Below are positions 1-13,001 of a stretch of 64,000 nt of DNA, piece after piece. Under the pieces are notes generated by a model. That model was given only the letters and a program-made list of their open reading frames with translations. It was not told the DNA's origin and did no database searches. Made by a program: the position numbers and the translations under genes. This stretch comes from Rhodothermales bacterium (GTDB lineage Bacteria; Bacteroidota; Rhodothermia; Rhodothermales; UBA10348), in contig JANQQV010000006.1 of assembly GCA_028284865.1 (NCBI GenBank), forward strand, positions 143,775-207,774, in the 5' to 3' direction. Position 1 is the first letter of the stretch; every line of letters begins with the position of its first letter.

Positions 1-87
1 ATTACAACTGAATATCGGACGTTCGTGCGCCCTGCGGTGTAGGGAAAACCCCAACCGTTTACCGTCTCTGCCACCGTCAGGAGTCGG

Positions 88-3072
<2,985 letters not shown>

Positions 3073-3096
3073 GATGGGTTACCCAGAAGTGGGCGA

Positions 3097-4755
3097 TCAG
3101 CTGTTGGGGAGTTCCTGTGGAGCCGTCACGTAGGCGTGCTCGAAAGCATAGAGACCCACGAGAACCAGTAAGCCTGCTATCCATGCCGGATAGAATCCCG
3201 CGAAGAGAGGCACAATGTGGCCCAGCACAATGGTCACCAACCAGAACAGCTTGGCATAGCGACCCTTGATGATCATGTGCGCAGCTTTCGCAGCCTGCTC
3301 CGAAGCGTGTGGCATGCCGAACTCACCCAGCAGGGTTACGGCCAGATTGACGACGACGCTGACCAGGAGGGTGGTTTGGACCAGGCTGGAGAGACTGGAA
3401 TGGAAGCCGACAAACGCATCCAGGACGAGCATGAACGCGGCGCCTCCCATGACAGACTGGATCAGCATATGGATGGGGAGCAGCGGGCTCTGCCAGAGGT
3501 CGCGGCCCTCGGCCTGACCGAACAGGAACGCGGTGTAGATGGCCGTTCCGATGCCAAAAGGAATGGCAGGTACCATGATCCAGAGTCGCCAGTCCGGATT
3601 GTCCAGCGTGTACCAGCCCATCGTATTCGCCAGTTCGCCGGCCCACCAGAGCGTGATCAGTCCGCTGAAGCCAATCAGCAGATACGCCCCTCGAACCAGC
3701 CACGATTTGAATTGCGGCCGCAAGACGATGCGCAAGAAGCGCTCAGGGCGTTCCAGGTCGTAGACCAGCAGGGCCGTCGTGACCAGCAGGAAGAAAAGCG
3801 AAGCGGATGAGGCGGCGAGCATGTCCGCGCTTTCCATCGCAATTCCCGCGATCGGACCAAGGAGCGAAAGGATCAGGAAGAGACCAGCAGCAATTCCCTT
3901 GGTGACCAGATAGGCCGGAACCGGCCAGTGCCACGGCACCTTGTGCTGGGCATTCCAGACAACCTGGGTCATCTGCTCGGCCATGCGGCCTTCGCCGATC
4001 TGGATGGGACCGCCCATCGGGTCCCCTTGTGGACCCGGCTCCTGAATCGGGTAGCCGGAAACAGAGGTGCGATTGGAAACGGTAGGCGGTGCAGACCCGT
4101 GACCATCACCGCTGCTGTCTCCATCTCCATGTAGCGGAAGCACATCTGCCCACGCAAACGTATCCGGCGCGCGGTCCGTCGCCGTCGGATGCATCGCTAC
4201 ATCGTCCCCTCCGATGTAAAACAGGTTGGGTGCCGTTCCCTGCTCAGGTTTGCGCACGGTGACCTTGTTCTTCGCGACCGTCTGGGCGATTTCAGAGTTC
4301 GGATCGTCGAGATCTCCAGCCAGGATGGCATGTTCAGGACAAACCACGACACATGCCGGCTCGAGCCCCAGGTCGACCTTGTGTGCACAATAATGACACT
4401 TGGCGGCGGTCCCGGACTCGGGATCAATGTATATCGCGTCGTACGGGCAGGCTTGCATACAGGCTTTGCATCCGATACAGACGTCTGGATCGAATTCCAC
4501 GATGCCGTCGTCACGCTGATACATGGCGGTGACGGGACAGATACGCACACAAGGTGGATTCGCACAATGATTGCATCGCGTCACTTGAAAGGAGCGGGTG
4601 ACGTTGGGGTAAAGACCCGACTCAACGCTTTTCACCCACGTGCGCTGCACACCGAGAGGGACTTCATTCTCGCTCTTGCACGCTGTCGAACACGCATGAC
4701 ACCCGATGCAGGCATCATTGTTGATCAAAAAGCCGTAGTTCATGCCAAACTGCAC
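3097..4755 (-). CDS. Fe-S electron-transfer subunit fused to an NrfD/PsrC-type membrane subunit
   Basis: One 552-residue protein combines two normally separate subunits. Residues 1-150 hold sixteen cysteines in four [4Fe-4S] groups (16/19/22/26, 61/64/69/73, 93/96/99/103, 120/123/135/139), as in DmsB/PsrB/SoeB. After a linker (about 150-280) comes an NrfD/PsrC-like region with about eight hydrophobic segments that would exchange electrons with quinone. The first start is GTG; an ATG four codons in gives MNYGFLI, the more usual N terminus for the family. There is no Tat signal, so the Fe-S domain probably faces the cytoplasm with the molybdo-subunit encoded next. The fusion is clear in the reading frame; physiological direction and substrate are unknown. 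Confidence 0.87.
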   Translation of the reverse strand: MQFGMNYGFLINNDACIGCHACSTACKSENEVPLGVQRTWVKSVESGLYPNVTRSFQVTRCNHCANPPCVRICPVTAMYQRDDGIVEFDPDVCIGCKACMQACPYDAIYIDPESGTAAKCHYCAHKVDLGLEPACVVVCPEHAILAGDLDDPNSEIAQTVAKNKVTVRKPEQGTAPNLFYIGGDDVAMHPTATDRAPDTFAWADVLPLHGDGDSSGDGHGSAPPTVSNRTSVSGYPIQEPGPQGDPMGGPIQIGEGRMAEQMTQVVWNAQHKVPWHWPVPAYLVTKGIAAGLFLILSLLGPIAGIAMESADMLAASSASLFFLLVTTALLVYDLERPERFLRIVLRPQFKSWLVRGAYLLIGFSGLITLWWAGELANTMGWYTLDNPDWRLWIMVPAIPFGIGTAIYTAFLFGQAEGRDLWQSPLLPIHMLIQSVMGGAAFMLVLDAFVGFHSSLSSLVQTTLLVSVVVNLAVTLLGEFGMPHASEQAAKAAHMIIKGRYAKLFWLVTIVLGHIVPLFAGFYPAWIAGLLVLVGLYAFEHAYVTAPQELPNS

Positions 4756-4886
4756 TGAAACTGGCGAAAGACCGGGTACCTCCCTGTCCGGCGGTTCCGG
4801 AGGAGGTCAACCCGGCTCGTCTCGTTGCCGAAAACAGGGCAGACGAGGGCCACGGTAGAGGTAGTTGTAATGACAGGTTACTACAT

Positions 4887-5483
4887 CTACTCCAAAAGGT
4901 CCAGATCTTCAGGTCGATTAATGTTGATCAATTCGTCATCCGGGATGGAGACGACGTCGTATTCGACGGATTCGATCAAGCCCATCACGCTGCGAGCACC
5001 CTGCTCCAGATACTGGCCGAGTGGCTCGAGGATCGCTTGCTTCCACACGGCGCAGAGCGGTTGTTTCTGGCCCGATTCGCGGCCTGCCGCCAGGACGACG
5101 ATGGCTGAAGATGCGGAGGCCCTTCTGATCAGTACGTCTAGTGACGCCGCCGAGACGCACGGCAGATCTCCAGCCAACACCAGCACGTCAGCCTGCCGAA
5201 CCGAAAGCACTGAACGAATCCCCTCCAGCGGACCCCGATCGCCGTGCTCATCAGGTAGTACACGCCAGGGGGTAGTCTCGATCTGCGGGAAGTCAACAGA
5301 GGATGCCATATCCGACCCTGTCGATACCGAGACGAAATCACATACACTGGCCAAGGCGTAGAACGCTGCGTGGGCCAGGGGTTGGCCATTCCATTCATGA
5401 CGCATCTTGTCGCTGCCGAAGCGACTCGCCTGACCACCCATCAGCAATAACCCTTCCGTCTGAATGGCTTCGTCCGCGTCCAT
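4887..5483 (-). CDS. mobA: Molybdenum cofactor guanylyltransferase MobA
   Basis: MobA attaches GMP from GTP to molybdopterin to make MGD in the cytoplasm. The N-terminal nucleotide-binding signature LLMGGQASRFGSDK (about residues 13-26) is present, followed by AGDLPC and the C-terminal NINRPEDL typical of MobA. The ATG at 5483 gives 198 residues, the family's usual size; the frame remains open to 5852 but that extension does not look like MobA. It is the first gene on the minus strand before the Fe-S/NrfD fusion and the molybdoenzyme, so cofactor supply and user appear coupled. Confidence 0.9.
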   Translation of the reverse strand: MDADEAIQTEGLLLMGGQASRFGSDKMRHEWNGQPLAHAAFYALASVCDFVSVSTGSDMASSVDFPQIETTPWRVLPDEHGDRGPLEGIRSVLSVRQADVLVLAGDLPCVSAASLDVLIRRASASSAIVVLAAGRESGQKQPLCAVWKQAILEPLGQYLEQGARSVMGLIESVEYDVVSIPDDELININRPEDLDLLE

Positions 5484-5614
5484 GCGTCTACGATTCGAAT
5501 TTGTGGAAAGAAAGTGGGAGCAATGACACCCAGCGCGCTGTTGCAGCCGTGTCGACACGATATCTTTGAGGATAGGACCTCCTCCCCGAATCACGCCAGA
5601 AGGACCCACCGATT

Positions 5615-6271
5615 TTGAAAACCCGTCCCATGCTCTATTTCTACGTGGCCTCGCCAGAGGAGATGAAGGGCGGCGTGGATCCGGACGCGTTCGATGAAAC
5701 GCGTCTGTACCGGAGTCTGCAAATGGCCAAGCTTGACAAGCGGGGACAAACGTTCGTGGTTGATGCCCGCATGATTCCAGCCACCTTGAGCGGCGACGTC
5801 GGTGGTATCCCCAAGTATGCCATACTGAACCGAAAGCCCTACCTGAAACCAAACGAGCGAACAGCTGGCGGAGGAGTGGTCACGAAAGTCAGCAAAGGCA
5901 AGCTCAAGGTGCTGCTGATCTACCGGAAAGGTCTTTGGGACATTCCCAAAGGTCTGCAGGAAAAAGACGAGTCGATCAAGGACTGCGCCCAACGCGAGGT
6001 CATGGAAGAGCTGGGCATCGACCAGGTTGATGTCCACAGCTTTCTCGATACCACCATCCATGGGTACCCCGAGAAGGATCGTTTCATCGTAAAGACCACG
6101 CACTGGTATCACATGACTACCGAGGCTTCGGATTTCATCCCGCAGCGCGCGGAGAAGATTACGAAGGTGAAGTGGTTCCGTTTGCAGAAGGCCAAGGATG
6201 TGCTGGGACACGAAAATCTTATCCGACTCTTGAACAGGGTGGAGCACAAACTGCTGGTTACGCATCCCTAG
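5615..6271 (+). CDS. Nudix hydrolase with N-terminal extension
   Basis: The Nudix box is perfect: Gly113, five residues, Glu119, seven residues, then REVMEELGI (residues 127-135), which binds Mg2+ and cleaves nucleoside-diphosphate-linked substrates. The Nudix fold covers about residues 84-215. The first roughly 80 residues are an extension that I do not recognise. The start is TTG, supported by AGAAGGA about ten bases upstream; an ATG five codons later is the alternative. The substrate is unknown. The gene is divergent from mobA. Confidence 0.88.
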   Translation: MKTRPMLYFYVASPEEMKGGVDPDAFDETRLYRSLQMAKLDKRGQTFVVDARMIPATLSGDVGGIPKYAILNRKPYLKPNERTAGGGVVTKVSKGKLKVLLIYRKGLWDIPKGLQEKDESIKDCAQREVMEELGIDQVDVHSFLDTTIHGYPEKDRFIVKTTHWYHMTTEASDFIPQRAEKITKVKWFRLQKAKDVLGHENLIRLLNRVEHKLLVTHP

Positions 6272-6370
6272 ACTGTCCTATATTGACGGCCTGTTTGACC
6301 ACGATGGCCCACATTCTGGTCTGATGGCACACCAAGTGCCGTCCCACCCATCAGTATTCCCATCTCCTCC

Positions 6371-6757
6371 ATGGAAACGGCAGCGTCCGATCTGGACAGC
6401 AAGTTGGCCCGCCGCGCCGCCCGGGGCGGCAACAAGCGCAAGCGTCGCAGCGACCGCAAGGTCGGGCTACCAGCACCCGTCGTCTTCTGGCTCGTGGCCC
6501 CGGTCGGCGCGGCCGGCGTCGTCATGCCCGTCATTGAGGACGTGAACTGGGTGTGGCTGACCGGCTTCGCCATCATCCTGCAGATCGTGATTCTGCGCAT
6601 CAACGATGGACGCGGATTCATCCGTTCCAAGGAAATGCGTCGCGCCTACGAGGCACGCCGACACTTCTCCATCCTGGAAGTGATCATCCTCTTCGTGCTG
6701 ATCATGGCCGACATGCTGGCCATGGCCTATTCCTTGCTGATGGCCGCAGCACCTTGA
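6371..6757 (+). CDS. Small integral membrane protein, unknown function
   Basis: The 128-residue protein has a strongly basic N terminus (KLARRAARGGNKRKRRSDRK) followed by three hydrophobic stretches at about 35-55, 58-77 and 100-125, with a charged loop between the last two. The positive-inside rule places the N terminus in the cytoplasm. It starts at an ATG after the Nudix gene on the same strand. I do not recognise a family. Confidence 0.6.
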   Translation: METAASDLDSKLARRAARGGNKRKRRSDRKVGLPAPVVFWLVAPVGAAGVVMPVIEDVNWVWLTGFAIILQIVILRINDGRGFIRSKEMRRAYEARRHFSILEVIILFVLIMADMLAMAYSLLMAAAP

Positions 6758-6849
6758 GCTGACGGGCCTCAATGGCCAGCTTCAACAAGCAGCGGGATTG
6801 CCAGCTTTGCTTTGCTGGCACACCATCAATCATCAGCCTGGTTGCAGTC

Positions 6850-9411
6850 CTACTGACCTGCCATGAAGACCGCATTGGCGAACAGGTGCAGACCGGATTG
6901 CCAGAAGCCGCGGAATAGCGGATTATCCAACAGGTAGACCCACTCACCTGAGCCGTCAGATTGGACACCGAAAGCGAGTGACCCTTCGAGGCGCTGCTCA
7001 GCGCGGTACCCCGTGTGCCCGGAAACACGCCCGTCCTCCTGGATGACGCCCACGTTCCAGTCACCTCCGCCCATCATCATCGCAGGGCGATCTGATCGGC
7101 TTCGCAAGACAAAGGTCTCCTCGCCAAATCCGAAGGCCAGCGGATGGGAGTCGTCCACGTCCACGCGATAGACGGCCCCGGGATTGCTCAGCGGCGCCCG
7201 GTCACGATTGCGGTCAGCATAACGACGGGTACGTGCCTGCTCGGCCCGAACGCTGTCCGGCGTCTCTTCCGGACGATCGAAGGCCAGCGAGATGCCATCC
7301 TTGCCAGCCAACCATGAAGCAGCTCCGTCCAGAGCCACCACGCGTCCACCGTCGCGTACCCAGTCGCGCAGACGCTTCAGCCCCGATTCGCCCAAAACAG
7401 ACCCGTAGGACCCGGAGGGTAGAATGATGACATCGAATGCATCGAGATCCACAGAGCCAAATCGATCGGCAGCAAAGCGGGTGATCGGGTAGTCGATCAC
7501 CTGATCGAACCAGTGCCAGATTTCACCGACACTGGAAGAGCGCAGAGGCGAACCGAACGGCATGCCGATGCGGGGAGGTGTCATGCCACGAACCCGTGAA
7601 GAGCCCATGTCATTGCCCGAATCGACAAATCCGGTTGCAATGGGCACGAGGTCTTGATGATGGGCTTCAGCCAGCGTGCCGAGCCGCTCTTCCACCCCAT
7701 CCCCGAAGCGTTCGTTGTTGCGCCGCGTGACGATGACTGCGCCCCTATCGAACGAGGCCTCTCCAATGGTGAATGGATTGTCATTGCGACGAACCACGAA
7801 TCCTTCTCTGAAAAGCGCAGCCAGATAGGCCGCATCGCCTGCGTCATCCCAGGGAGTGACCCACGCGTAGGCCGCCATGTCATTCGACTGAACGCTCGAG
7901 ACTGTCTCCGACCATTCGGTCGTGGCAACGTCCGCTGTGGTCGCAACGGCATCGACATCGTAGGCAAACGGCAGAGCCCAACCCGTGATGTCGTACGTCA
8001 ACGTGTCCGTCAATACGACCTCGGGGTCAAACAGGACTCGCGCCAGCACCGCCCGTGGCTGTGATGCTGGAATGACCAGATCGCCTGCGTGAATCTGATG
8101 GCGGCCTTCTCGACCGCTTCGGTAATCCATCCCGGAAACCGTTTGATCCGAGCTCGCCTGGCCATACTGGATGCCGAGGCGATCCAGGTGCTCGGCCAAG
8201 CGGGCCTCGCGCCGGCCCGGAGAAGCGGAGCGAATGACATAGGCGGCGTAGTCCCCTGGCGGGTCAGAGACGGCGCGCTCGAAGTAGTTCGCAAACTCAT
8301 CGACTACGCGCTCGTGGTTGAGTGCAGTGGCTTCAATCGTTGACAGCCCGGCCACGGTATGATGAGTGAGTCGATCGAGCAGCGTCAAGGTGTCGCCCAA
8401 GGCCGTCTCGATGCCCAGCCCGGCACGACCACTTCCGGCCTGTTCGTATGTCATCCCGATGGAGCCATTGAACATCGGAAAGGAATCGCCATAGCCCGGG
8501 TACAGGATGTCGAAGGACTCCTTGGTGAAATACAGCCAGCCTTCGCGATCGAAGTGCCGGGCGTGATTGCGGCCGATGATCTCCTGGAGTTCGCGCTGCC
8601 AAGCGGTCACCTCTTCATGAACGGGCTCGGCAGCCGGTGCGAAGTAATACGGAGAGTTGAATCCCTGCTCGTGGAAGTCCACGTGAACGTGAGGCATCCA
8701 AGCCTGGTAGAGCGGAATGCGTTGCTGCGTTTCAACCTGGGTCTGCCAGGACCAATCGCGGTTCAGATCAAAGTAGTAGTGATTGGTCCGCCCACCTGGC
8801 CACGGCTCGGCGTGTTCGACCGCCATGGGATCGACATCGTGCAGCTCTCCCACGGCCATGTTGTACCAGTTGACGTAGCGGTCCCGGCCATCCGGATTGA
8901 GGCTGGGATCCATGATCACGATCGTGTCCTCAAGCCAGGATGTGATTTCCGCCGATTCCGGCTGGACGAGTCGATACAGCGTGGCCATGGCGGCTTCACC
9001 TGAATTCGACTCGTTTCCGTGAACGCTGTAGGAGAGCCACACGATCGCTTTTTTGTCACCCGAAGGTTCACCGTCCAGCAGTCCCGTACGACGGAGGTTG
9101 TCCTGTCGAATCTGCTCCAGATTGGCCAGGTTTTCAGGCGTCGAAACCATGGCCAGGACCAGTTTTCGACCCTCATTGGAATGGCCGTAGGTCATCAGTT
9201 GGGCGCGGTCACTTTGTGCTGAAACCGCTTCGAAATACTCCACGATTTGGTGATGTCGAGAGAACCGATCCCCCAGTTCATATCCAAGGATCTCTGCAGG
9301 AGAGGGGACCTGCTGAGCGAGGACCGGAAAGGCTGAAAAACCTACAGCTGCAACGATGCCGAAGATGAACAACTGACGGAAGGGCAGGCGCATGAAAGTG
9401 GTCATCGACAA
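6850..9411 (-). CDS. Secreted M14-family (zinc carboxypeptidase-like) metallopeptidase
   Basis: A signal peptide (about residues 1-33, ending VLAQ) precedes an M14 peptidase domain. Zinc ligands fit HGNES (His131, Glu134) and DFHEQ (His247). NPDGR (172-176) and DLNRDW (215-220) match the substrate-binding Asn-Arg region, and TYEQAG near 320 fits the catalytic Glu. The remaining roughly 450 residues are an extension with a class I glutamine-amidotransferase-like look (VIILPSGSYG, DGGRVVALDG) as often trails such exported peptidases. It probably trims peptides outside the cytoplasm. The 853-residue length is long for M14 but usual for this extended type. Confidence 0.85.
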   Translation of the reverse strand: MSMTTFMRLPFRQLFIFGIVAAVGFSAFPVLAQQVPSPAEILGYELGDRFSRHHQIVEYFEAVSAQSDRAQLMTYGHSNEGRKLVLAMVSTPENLANLEQIRQDNLRRTGLLDGEPSGDKKAIVWLSYSVHGNESNSGEAAMATLYRLVQPESAEITSWLEDTIVIMDPSLNPDGRDRYVNWYNMAVGELHDVDPMAVEHAEPWPGGRTNHYYFDLNRDWSWQTQVETQQRIPLYQAWMPHVHVDFHEQGFNSPYYFAPAAEPVHEEVTAWQRELQEIIGRNHARHFDREGWLYFTKESFDILYPGYGDSFPMFNGSIGMTYEQAGSGRAGLGIETALGDTLTLLDRLTHHTVAGLSTIEATALNHERVVDEFANYFERAVSDPPGDYAAYVIRSASPGRREARLAEHLDRLGIQYGQASSDQTVSGMDYRSGREGRHQIHAGDLVIPASQPRAVLARVLFDPEVVLTDTLTYDITGWALPFAYDVDAVATTADVATTEWSETVSSVQSNDMAAYAWVTPWDDAGDAAYLAALFREGFVVRRNDNPFTIGEASFDRGAVIVTRRNNERFGDGVEERLGTLAEAHHQDLVPIATGFVDSGNDMGSSRVRGMTPPRIGMPFGSPLRSSSVGEIWHWFDQVIDYPITRFAADRFGSVDLDAFDVIILPSGSYGSVLGESGLKRLRDWVRDGGRVVALDGAASWLAGKDGISLAFDRPEETPDSVRAEQARTRRYADRNRDRAPLSNPGAVYRVDVDDSHPLAFGFGEETFVLRSRSDRPAMMMGGGDWNVGVIQEDGRVSGHTGYRAEQRLEGSLAFGVQSDGSGEWVYLLDNPLFRGFWQSGLHLFANAVFMAGQ

Positions 9412-9617
9412 AAGGAGATGGAGGAAACGGCGCGTTTACTAAATTGACCGGCCGAAAGGTGACTCCCGAGCAGCGTTGTCCCCGGTCCAGGGGTCCACCC
9501 CTCGGTCTGGCACGTGCCAATCGTCACTCAAAAAAAAGATCATGAGGGCGCCAACATAGCGGCTTCGAGCATCCTCTGCAACGTCCCAGCCCAAGCCCTG
9601 AATCAAGGATCGCATCC

Positions 9618-12600
9618 ATGCCATTTTCTGCGCTTTCACATTCTTCCCTCAGGCGTGTACGCCTCGCGCGCATCCCACTTGCTGCACTCTTCGTACTGAT
9701 GGCCGTCGCGCTTCTGGATTCTAGGGCTCCGTCTTCTATCGAAACGGATTCGTTTCGACAAGGCTTCCCGGATGAGTTCGCCAGGCATTTTCACGAGATC
9801 ACCGTTCCCGAAGGTGCCGAGCGCTCGGGTTACACGGCAGGATATCGCCGCACGGCCCTGCAGACACTGAAAGCCATCAAGAAAGGAGGGTCCGAGATCC
9901 TCCCCTGGGTCGAGCGCGGCCCCGGCAACGTGGGTGGACGAACGCGTGGCATTGTGATTGATGCAAATGACCAGTCCGGAAACACGATTCTGGCAGGGTC
10001 CGTGGCTGGGGGCATCTGGCGAACGGAGGATGCGGGCATTACATGGGAGGCCATGACCGAGGATGCACCCCGGCTTACAATCACCTCCATCGCCCAAGCA
10101 GCTTCGAATCCTGATGTCCTCTATGCAGGAACGGGAGAGGGCTTTCCGAATGCCGATGCGGCCATCGGCGATGGCATCATGAAATCAACGGATGGTGGCC
10201 TGACCTGGTCATTCCTGGAATCCACCACAGGCGGAACGGACTTCCTGTTCGTGAACCGTGTCATCGTTTCGGAAACGGATGAGAATCTGGTTCTGGCCGC
10301 TGCCCAGACCGGGATCTGGCGAAGCACGGACGGAGGAGGTTCCTGGACCAAGACCCAGGACCGAGGCAGCTTTTACGGCTATTATCAGATCATTGCCGAA
10401 CCTGGGAATTTCAGCAACCAGTACGCTGTCGACGATGGGACTGGTGTCTGGAAATCCACCGATGCCGGCCTGACGTGGCAAGAGTCAAACTCCGGGTTGG
10501 TGGAAGCTGGATCCGGATCCCGAATCGAGCTCGATGTTTCACCGGTTGAACCGAACCGATTGTATGCGCTCGTGGAGAATGGTAGCGGCATCGACCCGAC
10601 GTATGTGTCTGTAGATCGAGGTGAAACCTGGAGTCTCATGGCCGCTGGTACGGGCACGACCAATGCAGATATCGCGGGCACGCAGGGATGGTATGACCTG
10701 TTGGTCCATGCGCATCCCGCTTTCGTGGACCGCGCCTTCATGGGAGGAATTGGCCTCTATCGTCTCAATCAGACCGGCGACACGTCGCTGCGCATGTTCT
10801 TCGACGGTGCCGACCAGGAAAACACCGAGTCATTTCTCTCCTTCGTCAACTTTGGCGCTCCACATCTCGGTGGCGGCCTGCGATTGGGAATCGAAGAGGA
10901 AGAGAGTACGATCACCGAAGAGCAGATGGTATCGGTCGAGGTTCGCTTCGGACTGGGCAAGGCCCAGATGGCCCACCGCTATGTACCAGCCGACCAGTCG
11001 GGAGTCGACTTCGTGGACTATCCATACGTGGACTATGTCGAAGTGCCCTTCGAGGTTTGGGATATCACCAACAACCGTCAGTTGGGCGTTTCATTCCGTG
11101 ATCGGGAAGGGAATGGCGTGTTCGACCTCAGCGAATACAACGCGGAGGACGTGGATCGTGAGTATGTCCTGATTTCCGCCCGCAACTACACGGGAGACAC
11201 CCCGGATGCTGCGCTTTCCGTGGATGGTGGACTGCGCACGGACCTGGCCTACTTTTTCTGGCCGGTCCTGGCAACCGGTGCTACCTGGGACCCAGACAAC
11301 CTTCCTGAATCCTTGCTTCGATTCAATTGGCTCGAGCAGGAAACGTCTGAGCGGGCCCTGACGCAGATCGGCAATGGTGTGCACGTGGACCAGCATGTCA
11401 TGCGTTCGGTCCGTACGGGCACGGGGGACGACGCCTTCCGGTTGGTGCTCGGCAATGATGGCGGCGTATTTGTATCGAATGACGGTGGCCAGAATTGGAT
11501 CAGTCGATTCCGAGGCTACAACACGACGCAGTTCTACGGGGTCGACAAGAAGCCCGGGCGAACCATTTATCTCGGCGGCACTCAGGACAACGGCTCGTGG
11601 CGTTCACTTGGAAACCCGGGACCGACCTCATCCTGGTTCAATGCCGGTGGAGGTGACGGTTTCGACACCGTCTGGCACAAACAGGACGACCGCAAGCTGC
11701 TGACTACCTCGCAGTACACGTATATCCGTCGCAGCGTCGATGGGGGAATCTCGTTTGATGACGCCATCACTGGCCTGCTCGACACGGGACAGGAAAACCA
11801 ATCCCAATTCCTGACAGCCCTTTCGGCCCGAACAGACAACTCTGACGTGGTCTACACCATTGGCGGAAGTGGCGTCTGGCGATCCGCTGATTTTGCCGAA
11901 ACCTGGCAGCTGCGTCCCATCCCTGCATCGGAATGGGGATATACAGGTGGCAGCGGCAAGGTGCATGTCTCGAATGCCAATGGTGATATCGTGTGGGCCG
12001 GCTACGAAATGGATCCCACCTCGTCAGGTAGCGATAACGCAGGTCATCTGCATCGCTCTCTGGACAACGGGGCCACTTTCGAGCCCATGCCGACGCCATC
12101 GTGGGCACCTGGACGCATCAGCGGATTGAATAGCAGTCACGAGAATCCGAATGAAGTGTTCGTGACATTCGCCTTCTTCGGTCGCCCCAAGGTGATTCGC
12201 AGCCTGGATGCCGGTCAGACCTGGGAAGACCTGAGTGGCTTCCGGACCGGATCAAGCGGCGTTGTTTCCTCGAATGGCTTCCCGGACGTGACTACCTACG
12301 ATGTGCTCGACTTCCCGGGCACGAACATCATATGGGCCGCAACGGAGATTGGAATCGTTGAGTCCCGGGACAATGGGGCCACCTGGCAGATTGCAGACAA
12401 CGGCCTCCCTGCCGTGTCCATCTGGCAAATGCGACTGCTCGATGACGAAGTCGTCCTGGCCACGCACGGCCGCGGCATCTGGACGCTCCCTCTGACAACC
12501 GTGGCCACCGATACGGAACGTGCATTCGAGGTACTGCCCGAATCGTTCCAGATCGAATCAGCCTGGCCGAATCCGTTCCAGGATCAAGTGACCGTCCAGT

Positions 12601-12803
12601 GGAGCCAACCGGAAACGGAATCCGTTCGCATCGACGTATTTGATGTTCAGGGCCGTCGGGTGGCCACCTTGCATGAGGGCATGCTGGCCGCCGGAATCCA
12701 TGACGTGACATGGGATGCTTCCACTGCGGTTGCTGGGGCCTACTGGATCCGGATGACGACCGACTCCGGCTCCCAGACACGGTCCATCGTCAAGGCGAGA
12801 TAG
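9618..12803 (+). CDS. Secreted Asp-box (BNR/VPS10-like) propeller protein with T9SS sorting domain
   Basis: An N-terminal hydrophobic signal segment (about 18-34) is followed by a long beta-propeller region with about eleven Asp-box motifs of the S-x-D-x-G-x-T/S-W type, for example STDGGLTW, STDAGLTW, SNDGGQNW and SLDAGQTW. They lie in two groups separated by a roughly 250-residue insertion. The C terminus carries AWPNPF and the GRRVATL / AGIHDVTWDAS pattern of the type A sorting domain that directs T9SS export. Asp-box propellers occur in sialidases, xyloglucanases and sortilin-like binding proteins. I see no catalytic signature, so an adhesive or glycan-related surface role is only an inference. 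Confidence 0.82.
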   Translation: MPFSALSHSSLRRVRLARIPLAALFVLMAVALLDSRAPSSIETDSFRQGFPDEFARHFHEITVPEGAERSGYTAGYRRTALQTLKAIKKGGSEILPWVERGPGNVGGRTRGIVIDANDQSGNTILAGSVAGGIWRTEDAGITWEAMTEDAPRLTITSIAQAASNPDVLYAGTGEGFPNADAAIGDGIMKSTDGGLTWSFLESTTGGTDFLFVNRVIVSETDENLVLAAAQTGIWRSTDGGGSWTKTQDRGSFYGYYQIIAEPGNFSNQYAVDDGTGVWKSTDAGLTWQESNSGLVEAGSGSRIELDVSPVEPNRLYALVENGSGIDPTYVSVDRGETWSLMAAGTGTTNADIAGTQGWYDLLVHAHPAFVDRAFMGGIGLYRLNQTGDTSLRMFFDGADQENTESFLSFVNFGAPHLGGGLRLGIEEEESTITEEQMVSVEVRFGLGKAQMAHRYVPADQSGVDFVDYPYVDYVEVPFEVWDITNNRQLGVSFRDREGNGVFDLSEYNAEDVDREYVLISARNYTGDTPDAALSVDGGLRTDLAYFFWPVLATGATWDPDNLPESLLRFNWLEQETSERALTQIGNGVHVDQHVMRSVRTGTGDDAFRLVLGNDGGVFVSNDGGQNWISRFRGYNTTQFYGVDKKPGRTIYLGGTQDNGSWRSLGNPGPTSSWFNAGGGDGFDTVWHKQDDRKLLTTSQYTYIRRSVDGGISFDDAITGLLDTGQENQSQFLTALSARTDNSDVVYTIGGSGVWRSADFAETWQLRPIPASEWGYTGGSGKVHVSNANGDIVWAGYEMDPTSSGSDNAGHLHRSLDNGATFEPMPTPSWAPGRISGLNSSHENPNEVFVTFAFFGRPKVIRSLDAGQTWEDLSGFRTGSSGVVSSNGFPDVTTYDVLDFPGTNIIWAATEIGIVESRDNGATWQIADNGLPAVSIWQMRLLDDEVVLATHGRGIWTLPLTTVATDTERAFEVLPESFQIESAWPNPFQDQVTVQWSQPETESVRIDVFDVQGRRVATLHEGMLAAGIHDVTWDASTAVAGAYWIRMTTDSGSQTRSIVKAR

Positions 12804-13001
12804 ATCCTCGCGATCAACCTGTGCGTTTGAGCCATCTCGAGCCGCCCGGGTAGCGAAGTATAGCCGGCTTGGATCGGCGAGGATGCGGCGTAGTCGGACG
12901 CAAATTTTGCGTTTTCAGGCGTTCCCAAGACTGGACGAACCGCCGCCTCTCGTACGTCCGTTGCCCTTTCCGACGGCCCTCGTCGCTGTCGAAAACGCCT
13001 C

